64,000 bases of DNA from Nageia nagi (GCA_050084985.1 JBITNC010000001.1:74524001-74588000), one strand, 5' to 3'; positions 21,893 through 34,849 are shown, counted from the stretch's first letter. Translations and numbers: made by a program. The notes: a model not told the origin generated them from the letters alone.

Positions 21893-24800
21893 CTTATAAT
21901 ATTATAGCAACTCATGCTTGCTATGATTTCCTAGCTTTCATTACTAACAGATAAAGAGATGTATTTCCAAAATTGAGAAGTTAAACCTTAGACACTCCTC
22001 ATATCTTTGGTGGCTCTTCACCCATCAAAATATTGATAAACTTATAGAGGCAAAGCTATCAGTTGAATTGATGAGTTCTAGTGCTATAGTAATACCAATT
22101 GACCTAATGGTACCAATTTTGAATAAGTTGCATGGATCTTACTGAGTTTATGGATAAGTTCTATGCAATAGTAGTAAAAATTTTGATTGAAAAACTCCCC
22201 AATATATTATTCAAAAACATAATGAGAGAACTGTAAGGAGGAAATAAAATCAATGATTGGTACTTTTTAAGAAGCTGCACAATGATAATCAGGTATGGGT
22301 ATTTTGAAAAACCTTTTTTATCATCCAAATATATAACTACCCAGTTGTACTCAATAGAAATGGAAAGAAAGATTTATACTATAGAGAGCAAATATGGGTT
22401 TGAATATAATTTTAAGTCTATTATAGATATACTAGCTTCTACTAAAAATTTTACTCTTTTAGAAATAAGATGTAAAGATACTATAGCTCAATTCATTATA
22501 CAAAATTTCAAATTAAATATGGTGGAAGCTCCATGGATGTATGATCCTTCAAGAGAAATGACCCAAGTAATAAGGTCAAGCAAAAAGTATCTAACTTTTG
22601 TCCATGATAGTAGGCCTCATATAGAATATTTTGTAAATTAAACTAAATAGGAAGCAAAAATGTGTATTGATTAGGAATTCATACCCTTAGATAAGGCTTG
22701 TATGGCCCTTGAGGGAATAAGGAAGTATAGAAACTAGAAAAATACGTGACAAGATTTTGTCTTCAACCTAGAGGTCTTCACCTAATTAGCAAATCTTGGG
22801 TGGGGTCCCAATAAAATTTATTATTTTATAAAATTTATATTTGAGTAAACAATAAAAATTCACCTCATAGAGAGTAAATTATTTGAAAAATTCAAATATG
22901 ATAAGTGCTAGAAGGTTGAGTATGCCAAAGATTCTTTACCAAAATTGGAATAGCCCCTTCCTCCTCATTTTCAAGGAAAATCTACTATAGGAGCAAGGCC
23001 AATATAGGTAGGATAACCATCTAGCATGGTTGAGCTTCCAAAGAAGGGAGAGCAAGACCCTCCAAACACTACCACCTTCTCCCAAGATCCTTCTCCAAAG
23101 AAGAAAAGGAAATTACAAACCCTTGCTCAAAAACAACAAATCCTAGAGAAAGGATAGAAGCTTGCAAAAAAGCTCTGTACCACTACAATAAGGTCACAAT
23201 CACAAATGATTGTACCTTCACCTTCATAGGCTATAGGAGAAGTTACAAATGTGGTGGCAAAAGAGATAGAAATTTTTGATACAAAATAATTAAGAGAGCC
23301 CTAAGATATGGATATTGGTGCTACACAAAGAGCCCAAATGTAAGAACAAACTTTGGAAAAGAAGCATACTAAAATTCAATAAGGTAGGGGAAGCATACTT
23401 GGAGCTAGTGGATCTATAGTAGCTACACCTAGAGAAGGATCAAGATGATGATGAATACTTTAGAAAGAAGAAAGATTCTAGCCCAATGGATAAGACTAAG
23501 GACCAAGATAAGGTCATGGAAGAGGTAAATCTAGAACTAGAAGTTCAACACCTAACACCACCTTGATAGTCACAACCTATTTAACAAGTTAAGACACCTA
23601 TTTTAGGTGGAATTACCACCCCCCATTCTTTGATTCATATAGCCTCACAAGAGAAAATAAAATCAATTTTTTCTACACAAATTGTAGATCCCATTGATTG
23701 TGTAACTTTTGTTAATAAGTATCTTATGCTTCTTAAGCAATAGTTAATAATTTTAAGCAAGGTAACAAAAATAGGAGATATTAAAATTGCACAAATGCCT
23801 TTCAAAGAAGGGTAAATGGATATTACTCCCATGATTATAATAGATGTAAATATGCAAAGTACACTAGTAATTGACCAATCAAGATTCTTCATAAATATTT
23901 TAATGGTAACCAAAAAAAGTCTTCAAGCAATGAAGACAAGGATAAAACAAATTGAACAAGAAAATAGATCAATATAAGAAAGGTTACTCCCTTAAAGACA
24001 AAATAGTTGTTGGGTTATAGAATAAACATAAAGAATTGATTAGAAGGCTTGATAAATAGAAATCAAAGTTTGACAGAAGCATAAAAACAACAAAACCTAA
24101 GCTAGATGTTGCAAATTAAATAATACAATATCTTAAAGCTAAAGCTATAGTAATTGATTCTCAAAAGGTTAAGTAGGTTAAGGTCGAGCTACAAACTATT
24201 GTTGCAACAAATAAAGTTTTATCTAATGATAATGCAAAGTTGTTATTGTTCATGAAGAATTTCAAAAAATCCTTGGTGGAGCAAGTTAACAATAGAATGA
24301 TAACATTATCACACTTGCATCTGCTAAAGGAAGAAATAGTGTAAGCAATCAAGGAGTTCCATATTCAAACTGCTCTCCATAAGCTAGCCTTGGATACACC
24401 CATGATAGGATTAGAAATAATGCATTCCCATTTAGCGATCTTAACTAAAAAAGACATAGCAACAATCTCTCACAAATCAAGATAGTTATATAAAAGGAAG
24501 ATCTAAGATATTTGTGAACTCTAAAATTTAGTGTTTAGCATGGTATTAATAAGCATTACTTTACAATAGAGCTAGGATTCATTAACAAATTGTTTAACTT
24601 TTTGATTGAGATGAAGGCTCCCAAATTATAGGAGGAACAAAATGTATAGGGTAGTGCTACCAGTTAGATAGCTAATACCATTCAGTTCTTTGAACAATCT
24701 TTTTTGATAAGCAAATCTTAAACTTACAACAAATAAATGAGTTAGCTCAGGAAGTAATTATAGGATTTTTGCAAGTTGGAAGGCTAGACAATGTTCTAAT

Positions 24801-25010
24801 AAGGTTTAAAGTAGATATAGTGAATATTAGGAAATCCCCTATCTTATCATAAATTGACTATAAATATCTCATGATCTAAATAAAAAGATGCAACTATTCC
24901 TCTTGATAGAACTAATTGCAATAGCTGAGACCTCTACCAAGTATACTTTTAGATAAGCTACTAGAAGTAGCAATAAGAGGGTTCTATTCTCTAGTAGGAA
25001 GAGACCCTAA
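21893..25010 (+). pseudogene. Extra 3' ORF of element 1, second part
   Basis: Continuation of the ORF broken at 9131; the joined host sequence matches element 2 from about 38690. It holds a WWLFTHQN motif (about 22010), the block MIIRYGYFEKPFLSSKYITT at 22282, and an open run of 119 codons to 22641. A nuclear-localisation-like PKKKRKL lies at 23095-23115, in frame with the 22282 stretch. A Lys/Glu/Gln-rich region, probably coiled coil, follows from about 23700 to 24480 (KVTKIGDIKIAQMPFKEG matches KVTKMGDIKIAHMPFK in element 2). It ends close to the 3' LTR with GFYSLVGRDPKE. Many stops. Confidence 0.78.
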
Positions 25011-25026
25011 AGAGATACCAAAAGAT

Positions 25027-26976
25027 TGTATTCTTTTAGAATTACACTCTAAATTAGGGTAATTCTAAATTATTCTTTATTTACTATTCTTTTATTCTTT
25101 AGTGCCTATGAGTTATGTATACAAGAGTGCCGAGAGGCATATTATTCTCTTAGAGTCTTTATGAGTTGTAAATTCTTGTATTCTTTCATTCTTGTTAATC
25201 CCTCCTCTCCTCATTTCTTTCTCTTAGAGTGTTAGTTTTGTAAATGAGACTACCCAGGAGTTGTGTTATTTTCTTAAGAGTACTTGAGAGAAATATAAAT
25301 AAGAATACCTAAGAGTTATGTAAATAAGAATGTTCAAGAGTTATATTTATTCCCTTAGAGTGTTTGAGAATTGTTGACACAAGTGTCTAGGACTTAAATA
25401 AATTTAGAACCAAATCATTAATAGAGCTTATTGATTCTAAGAGATGATGTCATGATTTTTGGCTAAAATCAGCAAGTCTTGAAAGAACCAAATCATCAAT
25501 AGAGCCCATCTATTTTGATAGATGATGTCATGATTTTTGGCTAAAATTAGTGGATCTTAGAAGAGCTAGATCTTCAATATAGCTTGCTTATTTTGAGAGA
25601 TGATATCATGATTTTTAGCTAAAATTAATAGGTCCCAAAAGAACTAGATCATCAATAGATCCCATCAATTTTGAGATATGATGTCATGATTTTTGGCTAA
25701 AATTAGTGGATCTTGTAAGAGCTAGATCATCAATAAATCCCATCAATTCTAAGAGATGATTTCATAATTTTTGGCCAAAATTAGTAGGTATTGAAGAAAC
25801 AAGATCATCAATAGAGCCTACTAATTTTGAGAGATGATGTGCTAATTTTTGATTGAAATCAATGAGTCCCAGAAGAACCAAATCATCAACAAACCCCAAA
25901 TGAAGAACATAGAACCTACTAAGCAAAGATAAGAGTAATGCATAATAAGGAACACCTAAGTATACTTTATCTTAAGTGTTTGACCTTCAGGTCCCTGTTA
26001 ATGTGTTGACAACAACTCATTTTCACATAATAATGGCACTTTCTTCTTGAACCAAGTCAACATTATGTCTATCAACCACCATTACTCTAATTACTTATAT
26101 CTATAGTAGAGATCATAAAAATTGCTGAGAAGTATATAGTAGCTTATAGAGCATTATACCAAATCATGCCCATCAATTTATAGTCAAATAATTACTTGGT
26201 TAGCTACAATGCTATCTCTAATCAGCTATAGGGTTGAAGAAGAAGTAGTTAATGACATATCAAAAGGATTGCAACTCTATGGATATGGCTATTCAAAAAT
26301 TGCAAATTCCTAGATATTCATGTTGTTGGTACTTATTCATTGTGTAATATAACACACTTGTAGTATTTATTTAAATAGCATTGTTTTAGTTCTTTCATTA
26401 AATGCTAGCAATTATGTATATTAATGAAACCCAACCATCAAAGAAGGGGGGGAATTTGTATAAATAGCTAACTCTTAAAGATCAAAGGGGTTGGACATTT
26501 TAGCAAATTTGCCTAAATCTATAAGATCTATTGGCATATAATAATACAAATAGACAATGCTTTGCCCTCTTGTAATAAAATGGCTATTTATTGCTCTTAT
26601 GGGTGTTATGTATGAAATGCTTTCTACAAATTATGGTTGTGTATTATGATTGCGAGACCCCAAGTGTGAGATAGTTTGCTATTCTTAATCTTGGCTATGG
26701 ATTGCTACCTATACTATAATGCTCGAGTTGTATATTTCTTATTTTAGCTCTTTTTATTTACTTGTCTCTTTCTTATAACTCTTTATCCTTTCATTCTTTT
26801 CCTATTACTTTTAACCTTGAATATAGATAGGAACTGGCCTATAAACTAGAGATTGAGTAGAAAACCAACATGAGTGCATCCCCACCACTTTCTACTCTTT
26901 CAAGGAACCTACTGTAGTGGGCAGTGGAGAACACAACTAGACCAAACCCGTTGAGGTTACACTATATTGATCAACA
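25027..26976 (+). repeat. 3' LTR of element 1
   Basis: 1950 bases from TGTATTCTTTTAGAATTACAC to GATCAACA. The start is fixed by alignment with the element 2 LTRs (TGTTATTCTTTTAGAATTACAC). It is followed by ctatg. Confidence 0.93.
25410..25898 (+). repeat. 78-bp tandem array in 3' LTR of element 1
   Basis: Same period and copy number (six full units and a partial) as 228-716; units start at 25410, 25488 and so on. Equal copy number in both LTRs means the array predates this insertion. Confidence 0.93.
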
Positions 26977-28395
26977 CTATGATAAATAGATATTCAATAA
27001 TTAATAATTAACAAAGCATCATAAAATGTGGCCAAATTAACTAAATAGTCAAGCATGCTAATGATAAAAAGGTGTTATGCCAAGTATAGCACATGGTGCT
27101 AAATGTGAGTGTCTACAAGCCTTACATATAAATCCTTTACATGTTGAAAATGTAAATCATACATGAATGTAATCATAGTATTTCATAGGGTTACAACCTT
27201 AGGGGAGTGTTCCATCACAATGGATTACTACTTATATAGATGGAGATACTTGGGACCTAGAGAGTTATGGAGACCTTATAGGGGTGGAAAAACATGGATA
27301 AATGATAAGATACACTTATCATACATGAGATAAACCATATGGATGAGAATCAATTAATATAAGATAGAGCACTTTGAGTATGAATTAGTGACTTGCTATT
27401 TTGGTTGCATATAAGATGTTCCCAATGCACCTAAGGTACATAGTAGGATAGATGGTATGGATTAAAGACCTTGAGACTTATATCATTAGATATATAAGGA
27501 GGATGATACTGATGATGAGGCTAAGGCCATAAAAGCTAGGGATAATGAGGCTAAGGATGTAATAGCTAGGGATGATGTAGGCATAATTATGATGTGATGC
27601 TTTGTATTTGAATGTGAACAACAAAGTTTTAAGATTTATTTTTAAAAAATAGAAAAACAATCAAAAATGAAGGTACAATGTAGGATTTTTAATACCACTT
27701 CTATTTTAATATGATCAATGGTCCCTTTCTCTTTACATTTTATAAAATAATATGAATAAATGCCATTTAACGATCATGAGATGATAAAAAAATGAGCAAT
27801 TTACAATAATGAAATAGAATGAATGGACTCAATAAGCACAAAATAATACATTTGAAATTGATTTTATTCTTAATTTTCAAGACATGCTTTAGCCCCAACC
27901 AAATTAGGAAGGAAATTATGTCTAATAGGTCCAAGACCTTGAAAATATTTTAAGAAAAATACAACAAAATTTGATACAAACAATATTAAGTGATGCTAAG
28001 CATACTAAGTGATATTTAGTAGATGAGTGGCTAGTAGTCCTTGTATTCCCAAAAACTATAGAAAATACTAAAATTAAGAGATCATCCAAGTATTGACTCT
28101 TGAATTCTAAGATGTAGCTTGATGAAATATGATAAGTGATACATGAAAAGAGACTTCCAAATCTACTTAATATAGCTTGCATAGGAAGTTTTTTTAGATG
28201 AGCATATGAAAAAATAAAAGGAACCAAATAATAGTGACATAACACTCTAGAATGATGAAACAAGACAAGGTGATAACATGATAATAATAAAATTATGTGA
28301 TGATTAAGGTCATTATGTTTTTTAATTTTTTATCCTTTTAAATTCAAAGATGTGGGAGAGATCACTAATGGGGCAAAAACTAAAGGAAATTAGCA
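26977..28395 (-). other. Probable 3' end of element 4 (UTR and/or LTR), minus strand
   Basis: About 1.4 kb without coding signal between the element 1 LTR and the C-terminus of the element 4 integrase. Read on the minus strand, the integrase end is followed by a purine run (ATGGGGAGGAGGCATG) that could be a polypurine tract, with a TG just after it. I did not find a matching second LTR on the other side of element 4, so LTR status is unproven. A two-copy 30-bp repeat (atgaggctaagg...gctaggga) lies at 27508-27570. Confidence 0.4.
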
Positions 28396-29719
28396 TGCCT
28401 CCTCCCCATATGTAAAAAGGTAAAAAATGTATGATGTTAATTCCTTCAACAACTTCAACCCCTTCTAGCATAGCCAAGTGGTATGCTCCTAAGCCAAATT
28501 TACATTTTACCACATAGAAAATTAGCCAATTTAGAGCAAATTTGTCTCTCAACACATGATCCTAGTGATAATTTTGTTTATTTTTCTTGAGTACTCTATC
28601 ACCAATTTAAAATTATCTTAATTTTACTCTTTTTTTATAACCATTCTTAATAATATTATGATAAAATTTAAATTTCTCTAAGGTGTTGACCTATCTCTTA
28701 TTGAGCAAAACCAATTGACCCAATCTAGCCTATCTAGCCTCTAGTTTTAGAAGTAAATCTTGCAACTAATTTTTTAAAGATGGGATCTCTAGTTTGAATA
28801 GCATAACTATCTTAGCCCATAGACAAGTGAAAATAGAATGGATTTTATAGGGGTCCTAATGTTGGTTTTGTAAGATCACAATGCTAGAGGAATTTTAGTG
28901 TGCTAATCTCTATAATATATGCCAACTATCTTTTTTAGAATGGAAACTATCATCTTATTGGTAACCTTAGTTATTCCATTGCCTTGTAAATATAAAGGAG
29001 TTGAAAAGCTATGTTTAATGTTATATCTATTGTAAAAATTTTCCATATCTTTATTTTTTAAATTGGTATAATTATATGAAACAATCCACATAGGTATCCC
29101 AAATTGAATGATAATATTGTGCTTTATGAATTCCATAATATTAAGAAATTTTAGGGATAGCATTGGTACTTCCTTAACCCATTTTTTGAAGTATTGTATA
29201 GCTATAATTATAAACTTATGATATCCAAATGAGGATAGATTGAATTGACTAATTAAATCAAATCTCCATTGTGAAAATGGCCACATAGTCTAAATGGGTT
29301 GCAATGCTTGAGTATATGTATATGTCAAATTTGTATGTTAATGGTATTTTACATATTTTTTGTTGTAATCATGACAGTCTCCCTTCATGGTGGGCTAGTG
29401 ATAACCCATCTTATTCAAGCATTTAAATATGGTATAGATTCTAAAATTTCCTCCATAGGTTCCATCATGATAGGTATGCATGGCTATTTGTTGATTTGGC
29501 CACTAAAGACATCTAAGAAGCACACCATCATAACCTCTCTTATACAAAACATCTCTTAGCATTGTATACTTTATTAATTTCCATTTTGCCCTAGTATATA
29601 TGGTAGATGGTAAAGCCCCCCATTTAAGGTAATATTTGTACTATTAATACCACAAGTCTTTTGATGCTACATTAACTTCTTCTTTTAATTCAGCATAACC
29701 TAGTAGTAACTTTAAATAA
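28322..29719 (-). mobile_element. Element 4, integrase half (Tat-type Ty3/gypsy, minus strand)
   Basis: The other half (RT, gypsy RNase H, aRH) is at 43437-45430. The two are separated exactly by element 2 and its TACTT duplication. Older and more decayed than element 2. Confidence 0.85.
28435..29600 (-). pseudogene. INT: Integrase of element 4
   Basis: Minus strand, reading from high to low coordinate. LRDVLYKRGYDGVLLRCL leads into a decayed zinc finger (TYHDGTYGGNF, then YNKKYVKYH where both zinc Cys have become Tyr and the second His is Asn). The core starts MWPFSQWRFDLISQFNLSS, the typical Tat integrase entry with the first catalytic Asp, then WIVSYNYTN (second Asp region changed) and GITKVTNKMIVSIL (Glu changed to Lys). 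The C-terminal part LRDKFALNWLIFYVVKCKFG-GAYHLA ends about 28435. It is clearly inactive. The style (WPFSQWxLDLI) differs from elements 1-3. Confidence 0.88.
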
Positions 29720-29724
29720 TACTT
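29720..29724 (+). repeat. Target-site duplication of element 2, left
   Basis: TACTT directly before the LTR, matched exactly at 43432-43436. Confidence 0.95.
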
Positions 29725-30088
29725 TGTTATTCTTTCATAATCACACTTTGAAGATAGGGTAACATTCTATTATTATTTATTATATCATTCATTTCAAATA
29801 AATTCATTCTTAATTATTACTTCTTACTCCCCTTTCATATTTTGTAAATATTAAAAATGGTGTCCATCCTTTGTATTTAGGCAATTTTGTCAAAATTTTG
29901 TTAAGTTTAGGTAGTTTTGGGTGTTGTCAATAATCTAGATGCTATCTATATAAATAAGCCTTAAACAATTTATTTTTAATCTTAACCACTATCTAGTAGG
30001 TAATGTTGTAAAGCTTGTAGATTTATAAAGAAAAGTTTCACTATACACCATAAATCAATGAGAGATATTTCAAGAAGTTCATTTTTTA

Positions 30089-30275
30089 GAGCTTATCAAT
30101 TTTGAGTGATGACATCATACCTTTTGTCTAAAATCAGTAGGTGCTAAGATAATCAATACCAAGAAGTATAACCTTTAGTAAGAAAATTTTTAAAAGGGCC
30201 AACAAATAGAACCCACCAATTTTGAGCAATGATGTTAAACAATTTACCTAAAATTCATGGGTGTTAAAATAATAT
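30089..30275 (+). repeat. Two degenerate copies of the LTR hairpin unit, element 2
   Basis: Copies near 30089 (gcttatcaattttgagtgat) and 30206 (aacccaccaattttgag) correspond to the core of the 78-bp unit of element 1 but are spaced about 117 bases apart. TGACATCA is at 30110-30117 in the first; the second has lost it. Confidence 0.75.
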
Positions 30276-30828
30276 CACTAAACCCCACCTAGAGTAAATA
30301 GAACCTACCATATAGATAAAGGAATAATGAGTTCAAGAGAACACTTAATTCCACTTAATCATAAGTGTTTGACCCTTAAGGCTCTATCAATGTGTCAACC
30401 ACAACTCATTTCCACATAATAGTAGTAGTTCTTCATTAGATTTCAATGATACACTCTTCATTTCCCTCATTATTCCATGCAACTCAAAGCTATAGTAATC
30501 ACCATAAATGGTTACAAGAAGTTAAATTATGGCTGAGGGAACATAGGGGTAGGTTGTACCAAGCAATCCCATATACCATGCCTTCATAATTAGCTATGTT
30601 AACAATAGGATGTAATCAATGATAGATCAGAGGGGTTGCTGCTAGGAAGTATAATAGTTTAGAGATAATAAATTTCCAAACCTTGGCACTAATTGTACTT
30701 AGTCACTATGTAATTTAGCACAATTGTAATTATGATTTGTACATTTGTAAATAGTTCTTGTACTATTCTTTGTTAATAGAGTAATTAAATGCAATTATGG
30801 TGGACAACCACCTAATTATAGATGTAAA

Positions 30829-30839
30829 TATATAAATAG
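30829..30839 (+). promoter_or_regulatory. Probable TATA box of element 2 LTR
   Basis: TATATAAATAG, matched at the same place in the 3' LTR (about 42907) and by TATAAATAG in element 1. Confidence 0.6.
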
Positions 30840-31361
30840 TGGACTGTATACATCCAAGGTTTGAACATTCTAGTAAATTTACCCAATGTATGAGATGTTT
30901 TTTATGTGATAATATAATATGATGATTATTTTCCATTCATAATTTGTGGCTATTTATTATGTTTCTATAAATGTTATGCATGAAGTATTATCTTAGGTTA
31001 TGGTTGTGTATTATGATTACAAGACCCCAAGAGTAAGATAGTTTGCTATTCATAATATTGGCTATGGATTTCTTCTTATGCAGTAATGCCCAAGTTGGTT
31101 ATTTTTAGTTTCTATTTTTCTTTGTTTATTTATCTCTTTCTAGACACTCTTGTCTTTCTATCTCTTTTTAAATACTTTTAACCTTAACCATAGATAGGAA
31201 CCAACCTATAATTTTAAGATCAAGAAGAAAACCCTAATGAGCACACCCTCCAACTACTTTTTTCTCTTTTAAGGACCCTACTATTACATGCAATGGAGAA
31301 CACAACCAAACTAAACCCTTGAGGTTACATTATACTGATCAATAGTAGAAACGTTTATTTT

Positions 31362-31380
31362 TGGCATGCCCAGTAGGACT
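31362..31380 (+). other. Candidate primer-binding site of element 2
   Basis: TGGCATGCCCAGTAGGACT, 17 bases after the LTR end as in element 1. Confidence 0.6.
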
Positions 31381-31730
31381 CGAAATAAATTCAACATTTA
31401 GTGGGTATGAAGAGGTCAAATAGCTATGTTTGGTAAGCTATCACTTAGTTCCTTTTAAAACTTATAAGGTTTTTCTTACCTTATCGGTGACTCTATTATC
31501 AATAAGTAAATATTTCTAACCCTAGCACCTCTAGAATGTAGACTTACTAGAAGTAGTGCCAAAAATTCCTTAAGATAGCTAGATTTCAAGAGCTATTAGT
31601 TCCTAATAAGAGGATTAGGAGAAAGATTTTCTAGACATTATCCCCTTAAATTCCTTTGAGAGCCATTCCATTATCATCCATAATTGACTTTGCCTCGTAA
31701 AATCCTCTACCTAATACCAATGGTCCAAAG

Positions 31731-33460
31731 ATAGCCCAAGCTACTCCTACTAATTTCCTACTTGGAATAATTACCATCACTTGGTTTTCCTTGCTAATTC
31801 CTTGGCTATTCCCTATTCCCTAAGTAACTTTCAATGTTTTGCCTAAATATGATAGTTTGAGAAAGACTCCATATGACTAGTTTTAGGATGTCTCTCTTTT
31901 GGCTTCAAGTTTTGATATTACTAATGAAACTGTTATGATAAGATTGTTGTCACATTCTTTTGAAGGCAAAGTAGCCAAATAGTTTATAAATATCACTCCC
32001 CAATCTAGAAATACATGGAGAGAGTTATGTGAAGCTTTAATTAAAAGATTTGCTACTAAAAGTGATTACAATACCTCCTTATATCATGTATCAAAAGGCA
32101 CCCTCATGAGTCTATTAATGATTTCAACATAAGATTTTAGAAAACATGAAAGTCTATTCTAGTAAATATTATACTAACAAATGTATAATCCTTGGTATAC
32201 TATAGGAAATATTTCTTCCTTGATATCTATATGCTTATTTTCATGTCTAGAGATACTTTTCTTGATGTCTACCAAATAGCTAAAACTTTAGAACATACCT
32301 TGGTATCCTCTAGAAAGATGCAACTAAGATCTATAATGTCTTTATTTCCTAATTTTATCCTAAACAAGCTCCACAAATTTTTCATCCTAGAGTATTAGCC
32401 TTGCCACCTTCTCCTTCTAAGCCCATAATACAAAATCAAGTACTAGCATTACCTACCTTTGTATCTATAAGTATAAATATTGATTCTAAATCTCAAGAGA
32501 AAGAAATAATAAGGAAATTGGAGGTAACCATTAGGAATCTTACAATTAAGCTCACTCTACAAGAGAGGAAGAATCAAAGCTTCAAATACAAAAGATATGT
32601 TAACTAGTATCATACAAGATTCCAACCTAAGAGTAATCAAATAGAATACCTTTTATTTCTAAAGAAAATGATACTATGGCTATGAATAGTGTTGTAGAGA
32701 GTGATATTATGGTTATTACATAATGGTATCCTCCATATTTAGCTCCTCATTTCTTAGACTCCTATGTCGTGTATCAACATCAACACTTGGGCTTACATTC
32801 TAATAAAATGGTAAGACCTGCATTAGATCCTACTATGAACCATATCATAGTTTATTTTTAGCTTCCAAGCTATGCTAGAGAATAAGCTAATTATGTTCAA
32901 ACTAGAGCCTCTTCTTTAGAAATTTTGCAACAATCCCAAGTCACTTAGCAAAATCAATAAACCAATCCAACTCAATTGAAACCAAAAAGAGCTAAGGCTC
33001 CTATGTTCTAGCCATAGAATCAAGAGAATCAACTTCTTGTATATCTCAATCATATTTCTCAAGACCCAGGTAATACTACCTTTGCAACAAGAAATCTTGC
33101 TACAACTAGAAAATAAGTCTTGGAATAAGAAAGGTCTCATCCATTAAGATATCCTTCAATCATTGATCATCATAAGGAAAAGGTAACTCAGTATTTCAAA
33201 TCACATTAACCCACTAAAATAAGTAAGTTTTCCCCTTATACTCCATACAATATTGTGGAAGAATTAAAGAAAACACCTTCTATAATGATAATGTTTGATG
33301 CATTGAGGATTCTAGGTCAAATTAACCTTTTGTAAGAATCTTTGAAGCTTAAAAATAATAAAAAATTGTAAATGAGGGCAATGCTATTTTTACAATATCT
33401 AATGACCTCTAGGAATAAGAATACCCCCACCCTTCTACCTATCCCTTAGACTAGAAGGTT
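31731..33460 (+). pseudogene. gag: gag of element 2 (broken, start codon lost)
   Basis: Aligns with element 1 gag. The start ATG has become ATA at 31731 (IAQATPTNF against MAQPTDFF). Capsid core: LLASSFDITNETVMIRLLSHSFEG in element 2 matches the same stretch of element 1. The zinc-knuckle site reads YPPYLAPHFLDSY, so three Cys have become Tyr. The gag-protease junction YNIVEELKKTP is at about 33249. Frames shift several times; the longest clean stretches are 32192-32398 and 32401-32607. Confidence 0.83.
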
Positions 33461-33477
33461 GGGTAGCTAATTATTGT

Positions 33478-33777
33478 ATGATAGATACTGAAGCTACCAT
33501 TAGTGTCATTCCCAAACCAATTACAAATGAAATGAAACTATATATTAATCAATGCATAAATGGGATCATACAATTAGATTATTGCTTAATCGATGTTGTT
33601 GGTAGTGTTAAATCAATTTCAATAACTCTAAATGTATTCCTTGATATCTATGTCATTCAAGATATTATTTTTGTTATTTTTCTACCTCTATTTGGAATCT
33701 ATTTGTCTAGAGAGTTTACTACCAAATTGGGAGGGTATCTAGCTTTAGATTATACACATCTTCTACACCCCTTCTAA
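33478..33777 (+). pseudogene. PR: Aspartic protease domain of element 2
   Basis: CMIDTEATISVIP keeps the catalytic Asp-Thr but has Glu where Gly is required, so it is inactive. The block IFLPLFGIYLSREFTTKLGG is shared with elements 1 and 3. The frame ends at 33777. Confidence 0.82.
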
Positions 33778-34034
33778 AATAAACAAGTGAAGATTCTAAA
33801 TTAGGGTACCAAAAGTGTTCATATTAAGAAGATCATAGAGAAAAATTATTTAAATATCTTTGAACTAGTAGAAGTGTTTGAAAGGGATACACTCAGAGAA
33901 ATACTATTAACTATAAAAATTATTTCAACAAATGAACTCAATTACCAATTCATTAATATTTGCATGGATAACTATTATTTATATATGAACATGTGTAGCC
34001 AATATCATTCATAGCTGAAAGAGAGTATAAAATA

Positions 34035-34496
34035 TGGATAATGTACTTTTATGGGGCTAGATGTAAACATGGCTATAGGGCTAGTGTTTTCTTTTAATCA
34101 CCAAAAGGATATACGAGAAGATTCTCATTAAAATTCACATGGGTTTGCACAAATAATGTTGCTAGATATGAAGCCCTCTATTTAGGGTTATCCAAATCTA
34201 TCAGCATGGGCATTATATGCTTAGTAGTGCATGGTGATTTTGAACTAGTCATAAAGTATCTTAGAAACTAGGTCAATGCAAAACATCACTATTTGAATAC
34301 TTATAGGAATAGGGTATGGGACTTACTAGAGTTATTCCCAGAAATTAATTTTATCTCTATTCTTAGAAGGTATAATCAAGTTACTAATGCACTTGTTAGT
34401 AAAGGGACACATTATAACCCTACTCATTACAAAAGAGGAATATTTGGAGTCAAAATTCAATGTAGGCCATTAGTACCTAATACTACAAACTTCTAG
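34035..34496 (+). pseudogene. aRH: Archaeal-type RNase H (aRH), upstream of RT, element 2
   Basis: MYFYGARCKHGYRASVFF (first Asp now Tyr), TNNVARYEALYLGLSKSISM (Glu kept), LVVHGDFELVIKY (Asp kept), RRYNQVTNALVSKG (last Asp now Asn). It aligns through its full length with the element 1 domain and lies between protease and RT. The third independent copy of this order in the window. Confidence 0.85.
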
Positions 34497-34849
34497 AAGG
34501 TATTTCACTCTAATGAGCATATCTTGAATTTCCTATTAGATGAGATAGTTGCTCATATCTTTGGTATTGAAGAACTACATGACTATTTATCCCAAAAGGT
34601 TTACTCTCTTTTGAAAGGTTTTTCAACTCTAAATATGTTCAAAAGGCTAAAAATTTGGCTTTCCAAAAAGAGGTTAATATTGATCTAGAAGTAGAACCTA
34701 AAAAATATATAAATGTTAGATCAAAGTGTTCTAAAGAAGAGAAAATGATCATTTTTCAAATTTATCATCAATTATCAAAAGTAATTTCTTAGACTTATGA
34801 TAATCTAAAAATATATGATAAAAATTTATACTAGCACACCATTGAGCTT

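Larger units (their letters stand above)
1..26976 (+). mobile_element. Element 1: family A Ty3/gypsy retrotransposon, split by element 3
   Basis: Two related LTRs flank this unit: 1-1784 (its first 150 or so bases lie outside the window) and 25027-26976. Between them in order are a primer-binding-like site, gag, protease, archaeal-type RNase H, reverse transcriptase, gypsy RNase H, integrase, a spacer and an extra ORF. Element 3 (9132-21887) is inserted in the extra ORF. Without it the internal region is about 10.48 kb, almost the same as the 10.5 kb of element 2, its close relative. All coding parts are broken by stops and frameshifts. The 5' flank is outside the window, so the target duplication cannot be tested; the 3' flank starts ctatg. 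Confidence 0.93.
29725..31344 (+). repeat. 5' LTR of element 2
   Basis: 1620 bases, TGTTATTC to GATCAATA (terminal CA decayed to TA). Shorter than the element 1 LTR by about 330 bases, mainly because it has two rather than six of the related hairpin units. Confidence 0.95.

Noticed and set aside
27922-28263. 113-codon minus-strand open stretch as a gene
   Set aside because: No recognisable motif and it falls in the non-coding 3' region of element 4.
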